From NCBI GenBank assembly GCA_947628185.1, contig CANQYW010000009.1, forward strand, positions 1 to 64,000: DNA of 64,000 bases, read 5' to 3'. The translations under genes and the position numbers were made by a program. The notes below the pieces were generated by a model. It saw nothing but the letters and a program-made list of their open reading frames with translations. It had not been told where the DNA came from and did no database searches. This stretch comes from an uncultured Oscillospiraceae bacterium. Lineage in GTDB: Bacteria; Bacillota; Clostridia; Oscillospirales; Oscillospiraceae. Of the stretch, positions 31,101-38,431 are shown piece by piece (position 1 is the first letter of the stretch; each line of letters begins with the position of its first letter).

Positions 31101-32496
31101 TAAGTCCATGAACCTGCCCGCGCTCTACACACTGAACCTTGAGAAGACCGATGCCTCCTTCGTTTCCGTGAAGTTCATAAATGAGAAGTTCGGCGTACAC
31201 TACGCAAGCGGCGGCATAAAGCCCCAGCTCACCTACGACTACGCCACCGACCGGGCCTACCTCTACGCCACCCAGGACGGCAGCAAGAGCACGGGCCTTG
31301 TCATCCTCAACATGGCGGAGTATAAACCGGGCAGCGGCACCCGCACATTCACGGATTACTCCAAGGTGGGGAATATCAACCCCAACGGCATCAAGGGCGA
31401 GTCCTACCTCGGACTCCTGGCCGTGAAACCGAAGACGGAGGATCTACCCGACTACAACGGTTTCGTCACCAGCGTCATAATGAACCGCCGGGCCGCCAGG
31501 GTGAAGGTTGGCGAGACGGTGGACCTCTCCGCCCAGGTCCAGCCCAGCGTGGCGGATCAGAAGGTCGAGTGGACTTCCAGCGATGAGTCCGTCGCCACTG
31601 TTGACGCAAGCGGAAAGGTCACAACTGTAGCGCCGGGCACCGCCACCATCACCGCAACAAAGACGGTGGAGTTTACATCCCATGACAAGAAAGTGAACCG
31701 CACCGTCACCGCCACCTGTCAGGTGACAGTGGCGGAGGCGGACACCTCCAGCGACCGGATCGGCTACACCGTGTCCCTCGATGAGAAGGCACTCGTGTCC
31801 TTCGACCCCCAGTTCCCGAGCAAGACGACTATCGTCAAAGAGCTTGACTTCATGGAGAACGATGGCGCTATCCCCGTGGCTCTGGCCGCCACCAAGGATG
31901 GGATACTCATCCTGGCTGACGACGGAGTGGAGGACAACATCTACGAGCTCTACAGGTATAACTACGAAGGGGATGTTGTCTCCAAGATTGGTATAATCGG
32001 CACCACCACCAGCGGCGGCCTCGACCTCACCTACTGCGAGAAGACAAATCAGGTGGTCTTCGGCGGCGGCAACGGCATCTGGTCATACACGCTCAGCAGT
32101 CTTGACCCCGACAAACAAACGTTTGCCGAGGGAACATACAGCGAGTCCGGCTACGGCAAGAACATACTTGCGGTGGAGGCCCGGGACGGGGAGATCTACT
32201 ACCTTGAGCACACGGGGAACACGGGCCGAATAAACAAGATAGCCGTGCGGCTTGGTGACTCTATCCCCGAACTGAAGTACAGCCTCTACGGCCTCACCTA
32301 CGCCCCCGGAATATCAAGGATGGTCTTCGTGGGTGACACCCTGTTCCTCACTGATAGGGATGGGATGCTCTACGAGATAGACATTTCGGAGAATGTGAAC
32401 GGTGTGCTGTCGATGGATGGTTACTCCCTTGACACTATCGGCGACGGCGACGTTGTGGGCCTCGCGGTGACGGAGAAGGGTTCCACAGCTGAGTAA
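22189..32496 (+). CDS. giant secreted S-layer subtilisin-type protease with cohesin, dockerin, Big2 and propeller-like modules
   Basis: About 3435 residues. Order: signal peptide (1-27, cleavage near VYA-A); cohesin-like domain (34-160); six 95-residue beta repeats (161-724); three SLH domains for cell-wall anchoring (736-915); Glu/Pro/Thr-rich linker; I9-like propeptide (near 1020-1120); S8 catalytic domain with D1158 (AILDTGL), H1233 (HGTHVAG) and S1565 (GTSMA) and a PA-domain insert (near 1385-1500), as in lactocepin/C5a peptidases; beta domain; dockerin-like pair of calcium loops (1715-1775); then four propeller-like blocks separated by three Big2 domains (near 2375, 2723 and 3093). A surface protease whose substrate is unknown. 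The start at 22189 gives a clean signal peptide; ATG 22177 is possible. Confidence 0.9.
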   Translation: MKHWSRVLAFVLAVIMLTGTVSPAVYAAPGGSGPISLSAPKEAQVGETVTVDIDAAAATIEDGKLVLSYDSAKLTYISASVHKNWSEIADVVLAVNSQTPGRLILAFTGDTDAKLGTIITLTFKAAAGGEANITADSSQSYVDSGETISASATVNIAVPTGRLTVTKSVVNYDGADITDSTPFSFTLKLDGGEEQTFTLKDGESKTFDAIPEGTKYTVTEKTAEGYTTAKNEYTGTIVRDAESKVTFTNKKDPELGSLTVTKDVVDYKGADITDTTAFSFTVEFSDGRTENFTLKDGESKTFKDLIAGTEYTVTEKAAEGYSTEKDSYTGRIVKDVELKIGFTNKKDPDLGSLTITKNVVDYKDSDITDTTEFSFTVEFSDGETETFTLKDGESKTFEDMIAGTTYTVTEKPAAGYSTEKNEYTGTIAKDTESKVTFTNKKDPDLGSLTVTKSVIDHDGTDIEDATEFNFTVEFSDGETETFTLKDGESKTFGEIIAGTTYTVTEEAAEGYTTEENTYTGTIEKDTESKVEFTNKKDPELGSLTVTKNVVNYEGADIEDATEFSFTVVFSSGKVESFTLKEGESKTFEGLLAGTTYSVTEKSHQGYKAERGTLTGTIEKDTEAKAEFVNRKNQELGSLTVTKSVVDSEGRDVEDATEFTFTVEFSDGTSETFTLSDGGSRIFGGIPAGMTYTVTETAAEGYTPEQSVFTGTITKDARADFVNVRDKAPGHGDVCPSRQFTDIHFEGEYHDAVDFVVENGYILGTAPDTFSPYVNSNRAMAVTILYRIAGEPEVTGRCPFTDVEEGAYYYDAVVWAYQEGIAKGITTTIFDPYGTVLREQFVTFLYRFATRNGESMNSIYEDYIDIGEVSGYARVAMRWAVRRGIVLGTTPETLSPRDPATRIQEALMLRRYLAPDYKSGYEPETGEDPAEEGNAGGGTDTGETGGDAAPEPETPSTPSRPAEPVSSFDPWGPVSLYTPYAETGVDYGDGSSIGKWSLGSEYTSRRVSSTDAAQQYDEDDEVTFIVVANDAPLMQKYSVADISAQTSAVQSTQRAQMEKLDSIKGGIKKTLSAGEYEIGYTYTVASTAISVTTTYGNREALEKIAGVGRVYVAPTFDLPEDSFEGTYAPTSANAGSMIGAATVNSSGYTGKGTVIAILDTGLVTDHPNFKDLSTEDLTDNSLTTAKVESVWSRLHASHGVGNATTAHYSNKIPYTFNYAANNVMVDHRVAGSDHGTHVAGIAAGNGGQDERAKGIAPDAQLVIMQVFSGGGAGWDTIMAALEDCVILGVDTINMSLGSGNGFTDSQGEMLNVVERFKKSDIQLLCAAGNDTNSALNNATNTNMPPLDSPDTGLVGTPSTYSAAISVASADNSKMEYSYITVLGRKIPYVDTATYSSSRLAVTKGGQELQYVIVPGNGERQDYEKLNVTGKVAVVSRGVTSFTEKQTAAQNAGAVACIIYNTESGILSMQTKSGSGSIPCVSISKADGEFMKKNADNSYDKTGKLTVSDSVEMFEVETGISSFSSWGVTPDLKLKPEITGVGGSVYSSVDPKYSGGGNYYATMSGTSMATPQLTGAFAVLDQYLTDKFPNLTGEERRTVATNIMMSTATPLTVESGLENFPRLQGAGLVDLAAATTAEGYLSNPDASEGRPKAELGDSTSGNFTFDFEIHNISASDRIYTLDSSIFTDSVAQDKYIAGVPRALDAKVRVTDGLNTLWFDLNDDGQVTMADVNLLHLHVNGKQTIDKDSAWFAYLDVNMDGAVDKTDVKDLAEHFAELKEVYNAVTVKAGDSVSLSAAIDLTGEDKSYMSVFPKGIYVEGFLYANPIDTKDTEGKAGETLNMPILGYYGDWSAPALFDEPQSENALLYPRRLYGLYHELGTNPYVTGSSRVGSKYNAVSVENFLDELDFGMLRSAKKVTLTAKDSSTGKVISSTSVNDVIKSFYNASYGMVVPAFLYGKDQLWSGKLPENNTHVTYTVTGWLDDGDDTADGEWSFDFTVDTEYPTVNMKPQAESVTTTEDGKLMLELDIKDNQYIAAVLFVTGNDIIMGRYEPADKPGETITQKFDVTGFGDDFTVVVADYALNETTYDVSLKDVDNYNVALRELDKDRIYGSETYSQGYLQYGWFSYDKEHPEQSNAQNETFDYNRYYAGEFVNGYLIAQSINSGNIVLVTPKSSYWSEKTLWTQSKLVGEEGSIALYDMALDYKNGVLYAIGWEYGAAGKDGTQTGTNNFYKLDFSGEKVKLEKINKVSGTINGVNLLTMTCDDNGQLYGIDNQGNFYTVTNEGKCTFVGKTDFPYEPNLIQSMCYDHGADTIYWAACTSVHGPASNTLLGITYTVDPTSGKCTAVGGLNSSEQTCLFVPTSDKCDVFELGSNAVNFELDTSSNLLIVGQEKTQKIDWLPWYAAPAEDIKWSSSDEKILTVDETGKMTALSPGSVNVTAAVNLKNGQVSRSINIRVVASEQNIYGYKIMDYMTPGVADSNQAQSTWFRYSDLKPRETTEVQHQMIGSSRALWLGGCWYNGYVYASVTEGTECILYRFKANVENGVVVGFEKLEEVLRSTDLIGNMGVYYGTGRIYFKNLTQGGIGYYDLNNGEVGFFGKFKDIEYQVTSTDMCVMADGMVVTPDIYGNLYIIDPETMDTQFIGSVGHSTLDYGGMFYDRNTGSIYWTPCSIQLMRSTLYLVYVDRDTHDNYSARIVDLGSVHSKKGLEQTAMFVVPKDEPEIGHVPVTSVEIVEGEKMDGVAGGMTTLSYIYSPRDGTHGDAVWSSDNEEVVTVTQDGVVNFTGPGKANVTITLHNLDETKNPAVSDSIEFNIIETSGDSLYAYYIHGPNSTYNETWLSLSDSAPSGAQVIGKAGGQYSLRCGAYYDGYFYGYDTEDVFYRFNASDLSKFTVLGPSGLADGDRMTAITFDYTRGTMYGITEQMWFVEVDLATGEAKHVDGVKQGSTSQGQYLYTLTVDENGVFMSIGAFANNKSMNLPALYTLNLEKTDASFVSVKFINEKFGVHYASGGIKPQLTYDYATDRAYLYATQDGSKSTGLVILNMAEYKPGSGTRTFTDYSKVGNINPNGIKGESYLGLLAVKPKTEDLPDYNGFVTSVIMNRRAARVKVGETVDLSAQVQPSVADQKVEWTSSDESVATVDASGKVTTVAPGTATITATKTVEFTSHDKKVNRTVTATCQVTVAEADTSSDRIGYTVSLDEKALVSFDPQFPSKTTIVKELDFMENDGAIPVALAATKDGILILADDGVEDNIYELYRYNYEGDVVSKIGIIGTTTSGGLDLTYCEKTNQVVFGGGNGIWSYTLSSLDPDKQTFAEGTYSESGYGKNILAVEARDGEIYYLEHTGNTGRINKIAVRLGDSIPELKYSLYGLTYAPGISRMVFVGDTLFLTDRDGMLYEIDISENVNGVLSMDGYSLDTIGDGDVVGLAVTEKGSTAE
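22669..24360 (+). repeat. six tandem 285-bp coding repeats
   Basis: Units begin at 22669, 22954, 23239, 23524, 23809 and 24094: five exact 285-bp (95-codon) steps, then a last unit shortened to about 267 bp. Each encodes GSLTVTKxVV near the start, FSFTVEFSDG, TFTLKDGESKTF, YTVTEK and KVTFTNKKDPE. The protein fold is probably a CnaB/DUF5979-like beta sandwich acting as a stalk. Confidence 0.95.
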
Positions 32497-32518
32497 ACTC
32501 ACCCAATAAACAAGAAAG

Positions 32519-32564
32519 TGGCCGCTGGCAGCCGGAGCGAAATGTTCCGGCGGGCCAGCGGCCA
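32519..32564 (+). terminator. long hairpin after the protease gene
   Basis: An outer 11-bp perfect stem (32519-32529 with 32554-32564) carries an inner GCCGGA/TCCGGC stem. There is no T-run directly after it on the plus strand, though TTTTTT occurs at about 32581-32586, so it may be a terminator or an mRNA 3' end stabiliser. Confidence 0.6.
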
Positions 32565-32613
32565 TTGTGTAGAAATGACATTTTTTCCATAGACGAGGAG
32601 GCAGAGCAGAGTC

Positions 32614-35139
32614 ATGAACTCGGAAAATCAAAATAAGCCGGACAGGATCAAAGTCCGGGGCGGGCGTGTGCATAATCTAAAGAACATCGACGTCGATATC
32701 CCGCTTAATAAAATCGTGGGGATCGCGGGCGTCTCCGGCTCCGGCAAATCCTCACTGGCCCTGGGCATTTTGTACGCGGAGGGGTCCCGGCGCTATCTTG
32801 AGTCCCTCTCCACATACACCCGCCGGCGGATGACCCAGGCGGAGAAGGCCCAGGTGGACGAGGTGCTGTACGTCCCAGCGGCCCTCGCCCTGCGCCAGCG
32901 GCCCGGCGTCCCCGGGATACGCAGCACATTCGGGACCGGGACGGAGCTCCTAAACAGTCTGCGCCTCATGTACTCCCGGCTCGCCAGTCACCGGTGTCCC
33001 AACGGGCACTACGCGCCGCCCTCGCTCAATGTGGCGGCGGGACTGCCGCTGGTGTGCCCCGTCTGCGGGGAGCACTTCTTCGCGCCAAGCGCGGAGGAAC
33101 TGGCCTTCAACAGCCAGGGGGCCTGCAAGACCTGTGACGGCACGGGCGTCGTCCGAACGGTGGACGAGTCCACGCTGGTGCCGGACGAGTCCCTGACCAT
33201 CGACGAGGGGGCCGTGGCGCCGTGGCAGACGCTGATGTGGTCCCTTATGAAGGACATCGCCAGGGAGATGGGCGTGCGTACCGACGTGCCGTTCCGGGAG
33301 CTGACAGCGAGGGAGCGGGACATCGTCTTCCACGGCCCCGCCGTCAAGAAAAACATCATCTACCAAAATAAGACCAGCGGCGCCGCCGGGGACATGGACT
33401 TCACCTACTTCAACGCCACCTATACCGTGGAGAACGCCCTCTCTAAGGTGAAGGACGAGAAGGGCATGAAACGGGTGGAGAAATTTTTGCGGCAGGACGT
33501 CTGCCCGGACTGCGGCGGGACGAGGCTCAGCGACGCGGCGCGGGCGCCGAAACTCCGGGGAATTTCGCTCGCGGAGGCCTGCACCATGACGCTCTCTGAT
33601 TTGACGCGCTGGGTCGCCGGTGTCCCGGCCTCCCTGCCGGAGGAGATGCGCCCCATGGCGGAGAGCATCTGCGAGTCATTTCTGAGCGCCGCCAAGCGCC
33701 TCACCGACCTGGGCCTCTCATATCTCACCCTGGACCGGGCCGCCTCCACCCTCTCCACCGGGGAGCGGCAGCGGATGCAGCTCGCCCGCGCTGTGCGCAA
33801 CCGCACCACCGGGGTGCTCTATGTGCTGGACGAGCCCTCCATCGGCCTGCACCCCTCGAATCTGGAGGGACTGACCGGCGTCATGAACGACCTGGTGGCC
33901 GACGGCAATTCGGTGGTGCTGGTGGACCACGACACCCATGTGCTCTCCGAGGCGGACTGGCTCATTGAGTTGGGACCCGAGGCCGGAGCGGGCGGCGGTA
34001 CGATCATCGCCCAGGGACCGCTCTCTGAGGTGGAGAACGACCCGGCCTCGCGTATCGGCGGTTTCCTCACCGGGAAGAGGGCCATTTGCGTTGGAAGACG
34101 TGTCCCGCCGGATGAGATGTTCGCCCTCGGGACCATACATCTATCCACATCGGAGATCCACACGGTGAAACCGCTGGAGGTGGACTTCCCGAAGGGGCGG
34201 CTCATTGCGGTGACCGGCGTGTCCGGCTCGGGTAAGACGACCATGGTGCTGGAGAGCCTCATCCCGGCCCTGGAGGCGTCCATAGCGGGGAGCCAACTCC
34301 CAAAACACGTGAGAGCCGTCTCGGCCGAGGGAATAGCGCAGATAAAGCTCATCGACGCCACGCCCATCGGGATAAATGTGCGCTCCACCGTCGCCACCTA
34401 CGCCGACGTCCACGACGAGCTGCGGAAAGTCTACGCCAGGACGCCGGGGGCGCGGGAGCGGGGATACAAGGCGGGGGACTTCTCCTACAACACCGGGAGA
34501 CTGCGGTGCCCCACCTGCGACGGCACCGGCGTCATTGACCTCGACGTCCAGTTCCTGCCGGACGTGGAGATCCCCTGTCCGGACTGCGGCGGTTCCCGTT
34601 ACGCGAAGGAGGCGAGTCTCATACGCCGGGAGCCCAAAAAGGGAGGCAGGGCGTACACACTCCCGGAGCTCATGGATATGAGCATCGACGAGGCGCTCAC
34701 CGCCTGCGCTGACCTGCCCATCGTGGCGCGGAGGCTCGGCGTCTTGAAGGAACTGGGCCTCGGATATCTCACACTGGGGGAGGAGACCCCGAGCCTCTCC
34801 GGCGGGGAGGCCCAGCGGCTGAAACTCGCCAGCGAGATGGGGAGAGGGCAGGCGGACGCAGTGTTCGTCTTCGACGAGCCCACCATCGGCCTCCACCCGC
34901 TGGATGTGGAGACACTGCTCCATGTGTTTGAGAGCCTCATAGAGAAGGGCGCCACGGTGATCGTCATCGAGCACGACCTGGATGTGGTGAGGAACGCGGA
35001 CTACGTTATCGACATGGGGCCGGAGGGCGGCGTCCAGGGCGGCGAGATCGTGGCAGCCGGCACGCCGGAGGAGATCTGCGAATGTGAGCGCAGCAAGACG
35101 GGGATGTACTTGGGACGGTACATAAAAAACCAGCAATAA
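32614..35139 (+). CDS. UvrA-type ABC ATPase, short class (UvrA2-like)
   Basis: 841 residues versus about 940 for housekeeping UvrA. Two ABC modules: Walker A GVSGSGKSS and GVSGSGKTT, signatures LSTGERQRMQLA and LSGGEAQRLKLA, and Walker B VLDEPSIGLH and FDEPTIGLH. Zinc modules are seen as CPVCGEHF with CKTCDGTG, and CPTCDGTG with CPDCGG. The region between the first Walker A and its zinc module is short, suggesting loss of the UvrB-binding domain. Such proteins are linked to tolerance of DNA-binding drugs rather than core excision repair; that role is inferred. SD GAGGAGG is 12 nt before the ATG, a long spacing. Confidence 0.88.
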   Translation: MNSENQNKPDRIKVRGGRVHNLKNIDVDIPLNKIVGIAGVSGSGKSSLALGILYAEGSRRYLESLSTYTRRRMTQAEKAQVDEVLYVPAALALRQRPGVPGIRSTFGTGTELLNSLRLMYSRLASHRCPNGHYAPPSLNVAAGLPLVCPVCGEHFFAPSAEELAFNSQGACKTCDGTGVVRTVDESTLVPDESLTIDEGAVAPWQTLMWSLMKDIAREMGVRTDVPFRELTARERDIVFHGPAVKKNIIYQNKTSGAAGDMDFTYFNATYTVENALSKVKDEKGMKRVEKFLRQDVCPDCGGTRLSDAARAPKLRGISLAEACTMTLSDLTRWVAGVPASLPEEMRPMAESICESFLSAAKRLTDLGLSYLTLDRAASTLSTGERQRMQLARAVRNRTTGVLYVLDEPSIGLHPSNLEGLTGVMNDLVADGNSVVLVDHDTHVLSEADWLIELGPEAGAGGGTIIAQGPLSEVENDPASRIGGFLTGKRAICVGRRVPPDEMFALGTIHLSTSEIHTVKPLEVDFPKGRLIAVTGVSGSGKTTMVLESLIPALEASIAGSQLPKHVRAVSAEGIAQIKLIDATPIGINVRSTVATYADVHDELRKVYARTPGARERGYKAGDFSYNTGRLRCPTCDGTGVIDLDVQFLPDVEIPCPDCGGSRYAKEASLIRREPKKGGRAYTLPELMDMSIDEALTACADLPIVARRLGVLKELGLGYLTLGEETPSLSGGEAQRLKLASEMGRGQADAVFVFDEPTIGLHPLDVETLLHVFESLIEKGATVIVIEHDLDVVRNADYVIDMGPEGGVQGGEIVAAGTPEEICECERSKTGMYLGRYIKNQQ

Positions 35140-35145
35140 CATAAA

Positions 35146-35182
35146 AAAGAAAACACCCTCCGAAATGAAGGGTGTTTTCTTT
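35146..35182. terminator. bidirectional terminator shared by the UvrA-like gene and tRNA-Gly
   Basis: A perfect 14-bp stem (35146-35159 with 35169-35182) with T-rich flanks in both directions, 4 nt from the tRNA 3' end. Confidence 0.9.
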
Positions 35183-35186
35183 AATA

Positions 35187-35260
35187 TGGAGCAGATAATG
35201 GGAATCGAACCCACCTCTACGGCTTGGGAAGCCGTCGTTCTACCGATGAACTATATCTGC
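35187..35260 (-). tRNA. tRNA-Gly (anticodon CCC)
   Basis: A 74-nt tRNA on the minus strand with encoded CCA (35187-35189). The acceptor stem GCAGATA pairs with TATCTGC, the anticodon arm is ACGGC-TTCCCAA-GCCGT with anticodon CCC, and the T-loop TTCGATT is present. It reads GGG codons. Confidence 0.96.
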
Positions 35261-35270
35261 GAGTGGGATT

Positions 35271-35299
35271 ATTATAACACACCTCTCCCAAAATATCAA
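35271..35299 (-). promoter_or_regulatory. tRNA-Gly promoter
   Basis: On the minus strand, TTGATA (35299-35294), 17-nt spacer and TATAAT (35276-35271), about 11 nt upstream of the mature 5' end. Confidence 0.8.
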
Positions 35300-35357
35300 G
35301 CAGAATATTTTTATTCTTCCCGCATATCTATGAGTAGCAGATTAAGGGGGAAGGAAA

Positions 35358-36569
35358 ATGAAGAGATTCGCGCTGATATTGGCCTTTGCGCTGCTCCTCT
35401 CCGTGCCTGTGAGGGCCGGGGAGCTGCAGATGGAGATGGAGCCGGAGGAGGACGTGCCGGTGTCGGTGTTTGACGAGGGCGTCATACCCACGGACAGCGG
35501 CGGCCTTGACATCCCGGCGCCCTCCGCCATACTCATGGAGAAGGAGACGGGGACGGTGATCTATGAGAAGAACGCCGACGAGCGACTGCGCCCGGCCAGC
35601 GTCACGAAGGTGATGACGATACTCCTAATAGTGGAGGCGGTGGACTCGGGGGCGATGTCCCTTGAGGACACCATAACCGTCAGCGCCAACGCCGCCAGCA
35701 TGGGCGGCAGCCAGGTGTTCCTGGAGGAGGGGGAGAGTATGCCCCTCAGGGAGATGCTAAAGTGCATCGTGGTCTCCTCCGCCAATGACGCGGCTGTGGC
35801 CGTGGCGGAGCACATGGCGGGGAGCGAGGGAGCGTTCGTCGGGATGATGAACGCCCGGGCCGCGGCGCTGGGGATGGATAACACCACCTTCACGAACTGC
35901 ACCGGCCTCATGGACGACCCGGAGCACCTGACCACCGCAAGGGATATCGCCATCATGAGCCGGGAGCTCATAGGCCACGAGTGGATAAAGGAGTACACCA
36001 CCATCTGGATGGACACCATCCGGGACGGCGCCTTCGGGCTCTCCAACACAAATAAGCTCATCCGGTTTTACTCCGGCGCCACGGGGCTGAAGACCGGCTA
36101 CACCTCCTCCGCCGGGCACTGTCTCTCCGCCACGGCGGAGAGGGACGGCGTTGAGTATATAGCGGTAGTCCTCCACTGCGGCTCCAGCGCGGACCGTTTC
36201 GAGAGCGCGAAGACACTGTTAAGTTACGCCTTCGGCGCATACACCGTGACGACGCCGCGCCCTGAGGGAGTCCTCCCGGCAATACCGGTGAAACTTGGCA
36301 AAGCCGAGTGCGTACAGCCCGTCATACCCGAGGGCAAGCCGGTGCTCGTGAAGAAGTCCGACGTGGGGAACATAGAGACATCTGTCGAGCTCTGCGAGAC
36401 GCTGACGGCCCCGGTGGAGGCCGGGGCGATCCTTGGCCGGTTGACGGTGACGCTAAACGGCGACGTCCTCTCCACCGTGGACATAGTCTCCGGCGACACC
36501 GTGGAGCGGATAACCTGGCAGGACGTGGCGCGGGACTTGCTGACGGCCCTATTCTGCGGCGCGGAGTGA
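35358..36569 (+). CDS. D-alanyl-D-alanine carboxypeptidase (PBP5/DacF type)
   Basis: 403 residues. Signal peptide (1-20), then a serine peptidase S11 domain with SVTK (S81-K84, acylated serine), SAN (141-143) and KTG (245-247). A C-terminal beta domain (about 290-385) ends in a short amphipathic helix that could anchor the enzyme to the outer face of the membrane. It trims the terminal D-Ala from peptidoglycan pentapeptides. Several paralogues (DacA, DacB, DacF) exist in Firmicutes, so no symbol is assigned. AAGGA precedes the ATG and a strong terminator follows. Confidence 0.93.
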   Translation: MKRFALILAFALLLSVPVRAGELQMEMEPEEDVPVSVFDEGVIPTDSGGLDIPAPSAILMEKETGTVIYEKNADERLRPASVTKVMTILLIVEAVDSGAMSLEDTITVSANAASMGGSQVFLEEGESMPLREMLKCIVVSSANDAAVAVAEHMAGSEGAFVGMMNARAAALGMDNTTFTNCTGLMDDPEHLTTARDIAIMSRELIGHEWIKEYTTIWMDTIRDGAFGLSNTNKLIRFYSGATGLKTGYTSSAGHCLSATAERDGVEYIAVVLHCGSSADRFESAKTLLSYAFGAYTVTTPRPEGVLPAIPVKLGKAECVQPVIPEGKPVLVKKSDVGNIETSVELCETLTAPVEAGAILGRLTVTLNGDVLSTVDIVSGDTVERITWQDVARDLLTALFCGAE

Positions 36570-36590
36570 GAACCCAATAAAACAAAGAAA

Positions 36591-36630
36591 GCCCTCCGGC
36601 GGCCCAAATTCGGGTGCCGGAGGGCCTTTT
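36591..36630. terminator. terminator between convergent dac and ABC exporter genes
   Basis: A 10-bp GC-rich stem (36591-36600 with 36616-36625) with a further inner GGCCC/GGGT pairing and CTTTT on the plus side; the minus side is followed by TTTCTTTGTTTTA. Confidence 0.85.
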
Positions 36631-36637
36631 CGACAGC

Positions 36638-38416
36638 TCATTCGTATTGACTGGCGTAGAGCTTATAGTAGAACCCCCGGAGGCGCATCAGCTCCTCGTG
36701 GGTGCCCTGCTCCACTATCTCGCCGTGGTCCACCACCAAGATCTTGTTGGCGTTCTGCACTGTGGAGAGCCGGTGGGCTATGACGAAACTTGTGCGGCCA
36801 CGCATGAGGCCCCGGATGGCCCTCTGCACCTGGCGCTCGGTGGAGGTGTCCACGTTGGAGGTGGCCTCGTCGAGGATGAGCATACTGGTGTCGTAGAGCA
36901 TGGCCCGGGCGATGGTCAGGAGCTGTTTCTGGCCCTTTGAGATGTTGCCGCCGTCCTCGCTTATGACCGTCTTGTACCCCTGGGGGAGGCGCATTATGTA
37001 GTTGTGGATCATCGCGGCCTTGGCGGCGGCCACCACCTCCGCCTCGGTGGCGTTCTCCTTGCCGTAGGCGATGTTATCGAATATCGTCCCACTGAAGACC
37101 CAGGTGTCCTGGAGGACCATGGCGTAACTGCGCCGCAGGGAGGAGAGGGTGTACTCACGGCTCTCGGAGCCGTCCACGTATATGCCGCCGTGACTCACGT
37201 CGTAGAACCGCATGAGGAGGTTTATTATGGTGGTCTTGCCGGCGCCGGTGGGGCCGACTATTGCCACGGTCTCCCCGGGCTCCGCCTTGAGGTCCACATT
37301 CTTCAGAATGAGTTTTGACTCGTCGTACCCGAAACTCACATCCCGCAGTTCCACACTGCCCCGGGTGTCCGTGAGCTCCCGGGCCTCCGGGATGTCCTTC
37401 GGCTCCTCCTCCTCGTCCAGGAACTCAAATACCCTCTCCGCCGCCGCGAGGGCGGAGTATATCTCGTTTATTATGTTGGATATCTCATTTATGGGGCCTG
37501 AGAACTTCCGGGAGTAGAGGACGAAACTCGATATCTGCTCCAGCCCCACGATTTTGAGGAGGTATAGCAGCGCACCGCCCATGCCGATGGCGGAGAGGCC
37601 GAAGTTGCTTATCATGCCGATGGTGGGCCCCATGGTCATGCCGAGGCCGTCCGCGTCCCGGTATGCCTCCGCCGCCGCCCTATTTATCTCCCGGAAGTTC
37701 TCCGTGACCCGGTCCTCGTTGGCGTAGGCGAGGATGGTCTTCTGCCCGGAGAACATCTCCTCCGCGAAACCGTTCATGACGCCGTAAGCGGCGCTGCGCT
37801 TGGAGTAGAGGGGGCGGGTCTTCTTTGACATGTGGCCCGTGAACCAGATGGAGACTGGGATGGTGAAGACCATGAATAGCACCAGGGGCGGGGAGATTAT
37901 AACCATCATCACAAAGCTCCCCACCACCGTGACGGTGCTGGTGATTATCTGAACCACGTCCGCGGAGAGGCTGGTGGAGACCACGTCCACATCGTAACTC
38001 ACGCGGCTTATTATATCTCCCGCCTGGTTGCGGTCGAAGTACCCCACGGGCATTATCATTATCTTGCGGAAGACGTCCCGGCGCATCTGGTTTGCGACCC
38101 TCCGGCCCACCCGGGCCATGCCGATGCTTATGAAGAACGTCAGCACCGTGCTGCCCACGTAAAATACGAGCATGAGGGCGGCGTAGTGCGTCACCGCGCC
38201 CATGTCCACCTTGCCCGCGCCGGCCTCCACCGCGCCGATGGCCTTGCCGGCCAGTTCCGGGCCCATGAGGTTCCCCAGGTTGCTGAGAAACGCCAGCACC
38301 ACAAAGAGGAGCACGAACCACTTGTAGACGGAGAGATATTTGATTATCCTTATTAGTGTGCGTTTCGCGTTTTTGGGCTTGCGTTTCTCGCCGCCCCTGT
38401 CGCCTTTCCCGGGCAT
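36638..38416 (-). CDS. heterodimeric ABC exporter half, canonical ATPase site
   Basis: 592 residues. A basic N-terminus, six membrane helices (about 25-310) and a nucleotide-binding domain: Walker A GPTGAGKT, signature ISKGQKQ, Walker B LILDEATS with the catalytic Glu, and H-loop AHRLS. The signature is ISKGQ instead of LSGGQ. It pairs with the upstream half-transporter at 38432-40186, which has a degenerate Walker B. Such pairs export drugs, peptides or lipids; the substrate is unknown. GGAGGGGAG is the SD and the gap to the partner is 15 nt. Confidence 0.92.
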   Translation of the reverse strand: MPGKGDRGGEKRKPKNAKRTLIRIIKYLSVYKWFVLLFVVLAFLSNLGNLMGPELAGKAIGAVEAGAGKVDMGAVTHYAALMLVFYVGSTVLTFFISIGMARVGRRVANQMRRDVFRKIMIMPVGYFDRNQAGDIISRVSYDVDVVSTSLSADVVQIITSTVTVVGSFVMMVIISPPLVLFMVFTIPVSIWFTGHMSKKTRPLYSKRSAAYGVMNGFAEEMFSGQKTILAYANEDRVTENFREINRAAAEAYRDADGLGMTMGPTIGMISNFGLSAIGMGGALLYLLKIVGLEQISSFVLYSRKFSGPINEISNIINEIYSALAAAERVFEFLDEEEEPKDIPEARELTDTRGSVELRDVSFGYDESKLILKNVDLKAEPGETVAIVGPTGAGKTTIINLLMRFYDVSHGGIYVDGSESREYTLSSLRRSYAMVLQDTWVFSGTIFDNIAYGKENATEAEVVAAAKAAMIHNYIMRLPQGYKTVISEDGGNISKGQKQLLTIARAMLYDTSMLILDEATSNVDTSTERQVQRAIRGLMRGRTSFVIAHRLSTVQNANKILVVDHGEIVEQGTHEELMRLRGFYYKLYASQYE

Positions 38417-38431
38417 ATCTCTCCCCTCCTC

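Noticed and set aside
29653..31200. A 515-codon minus-strand open frame inside the giant protease gene
   Set aside because: The opposite strand encodes recognisable Big2 and propeller-like modules in a continuous frame; no start signal supports the minus-strand reading.
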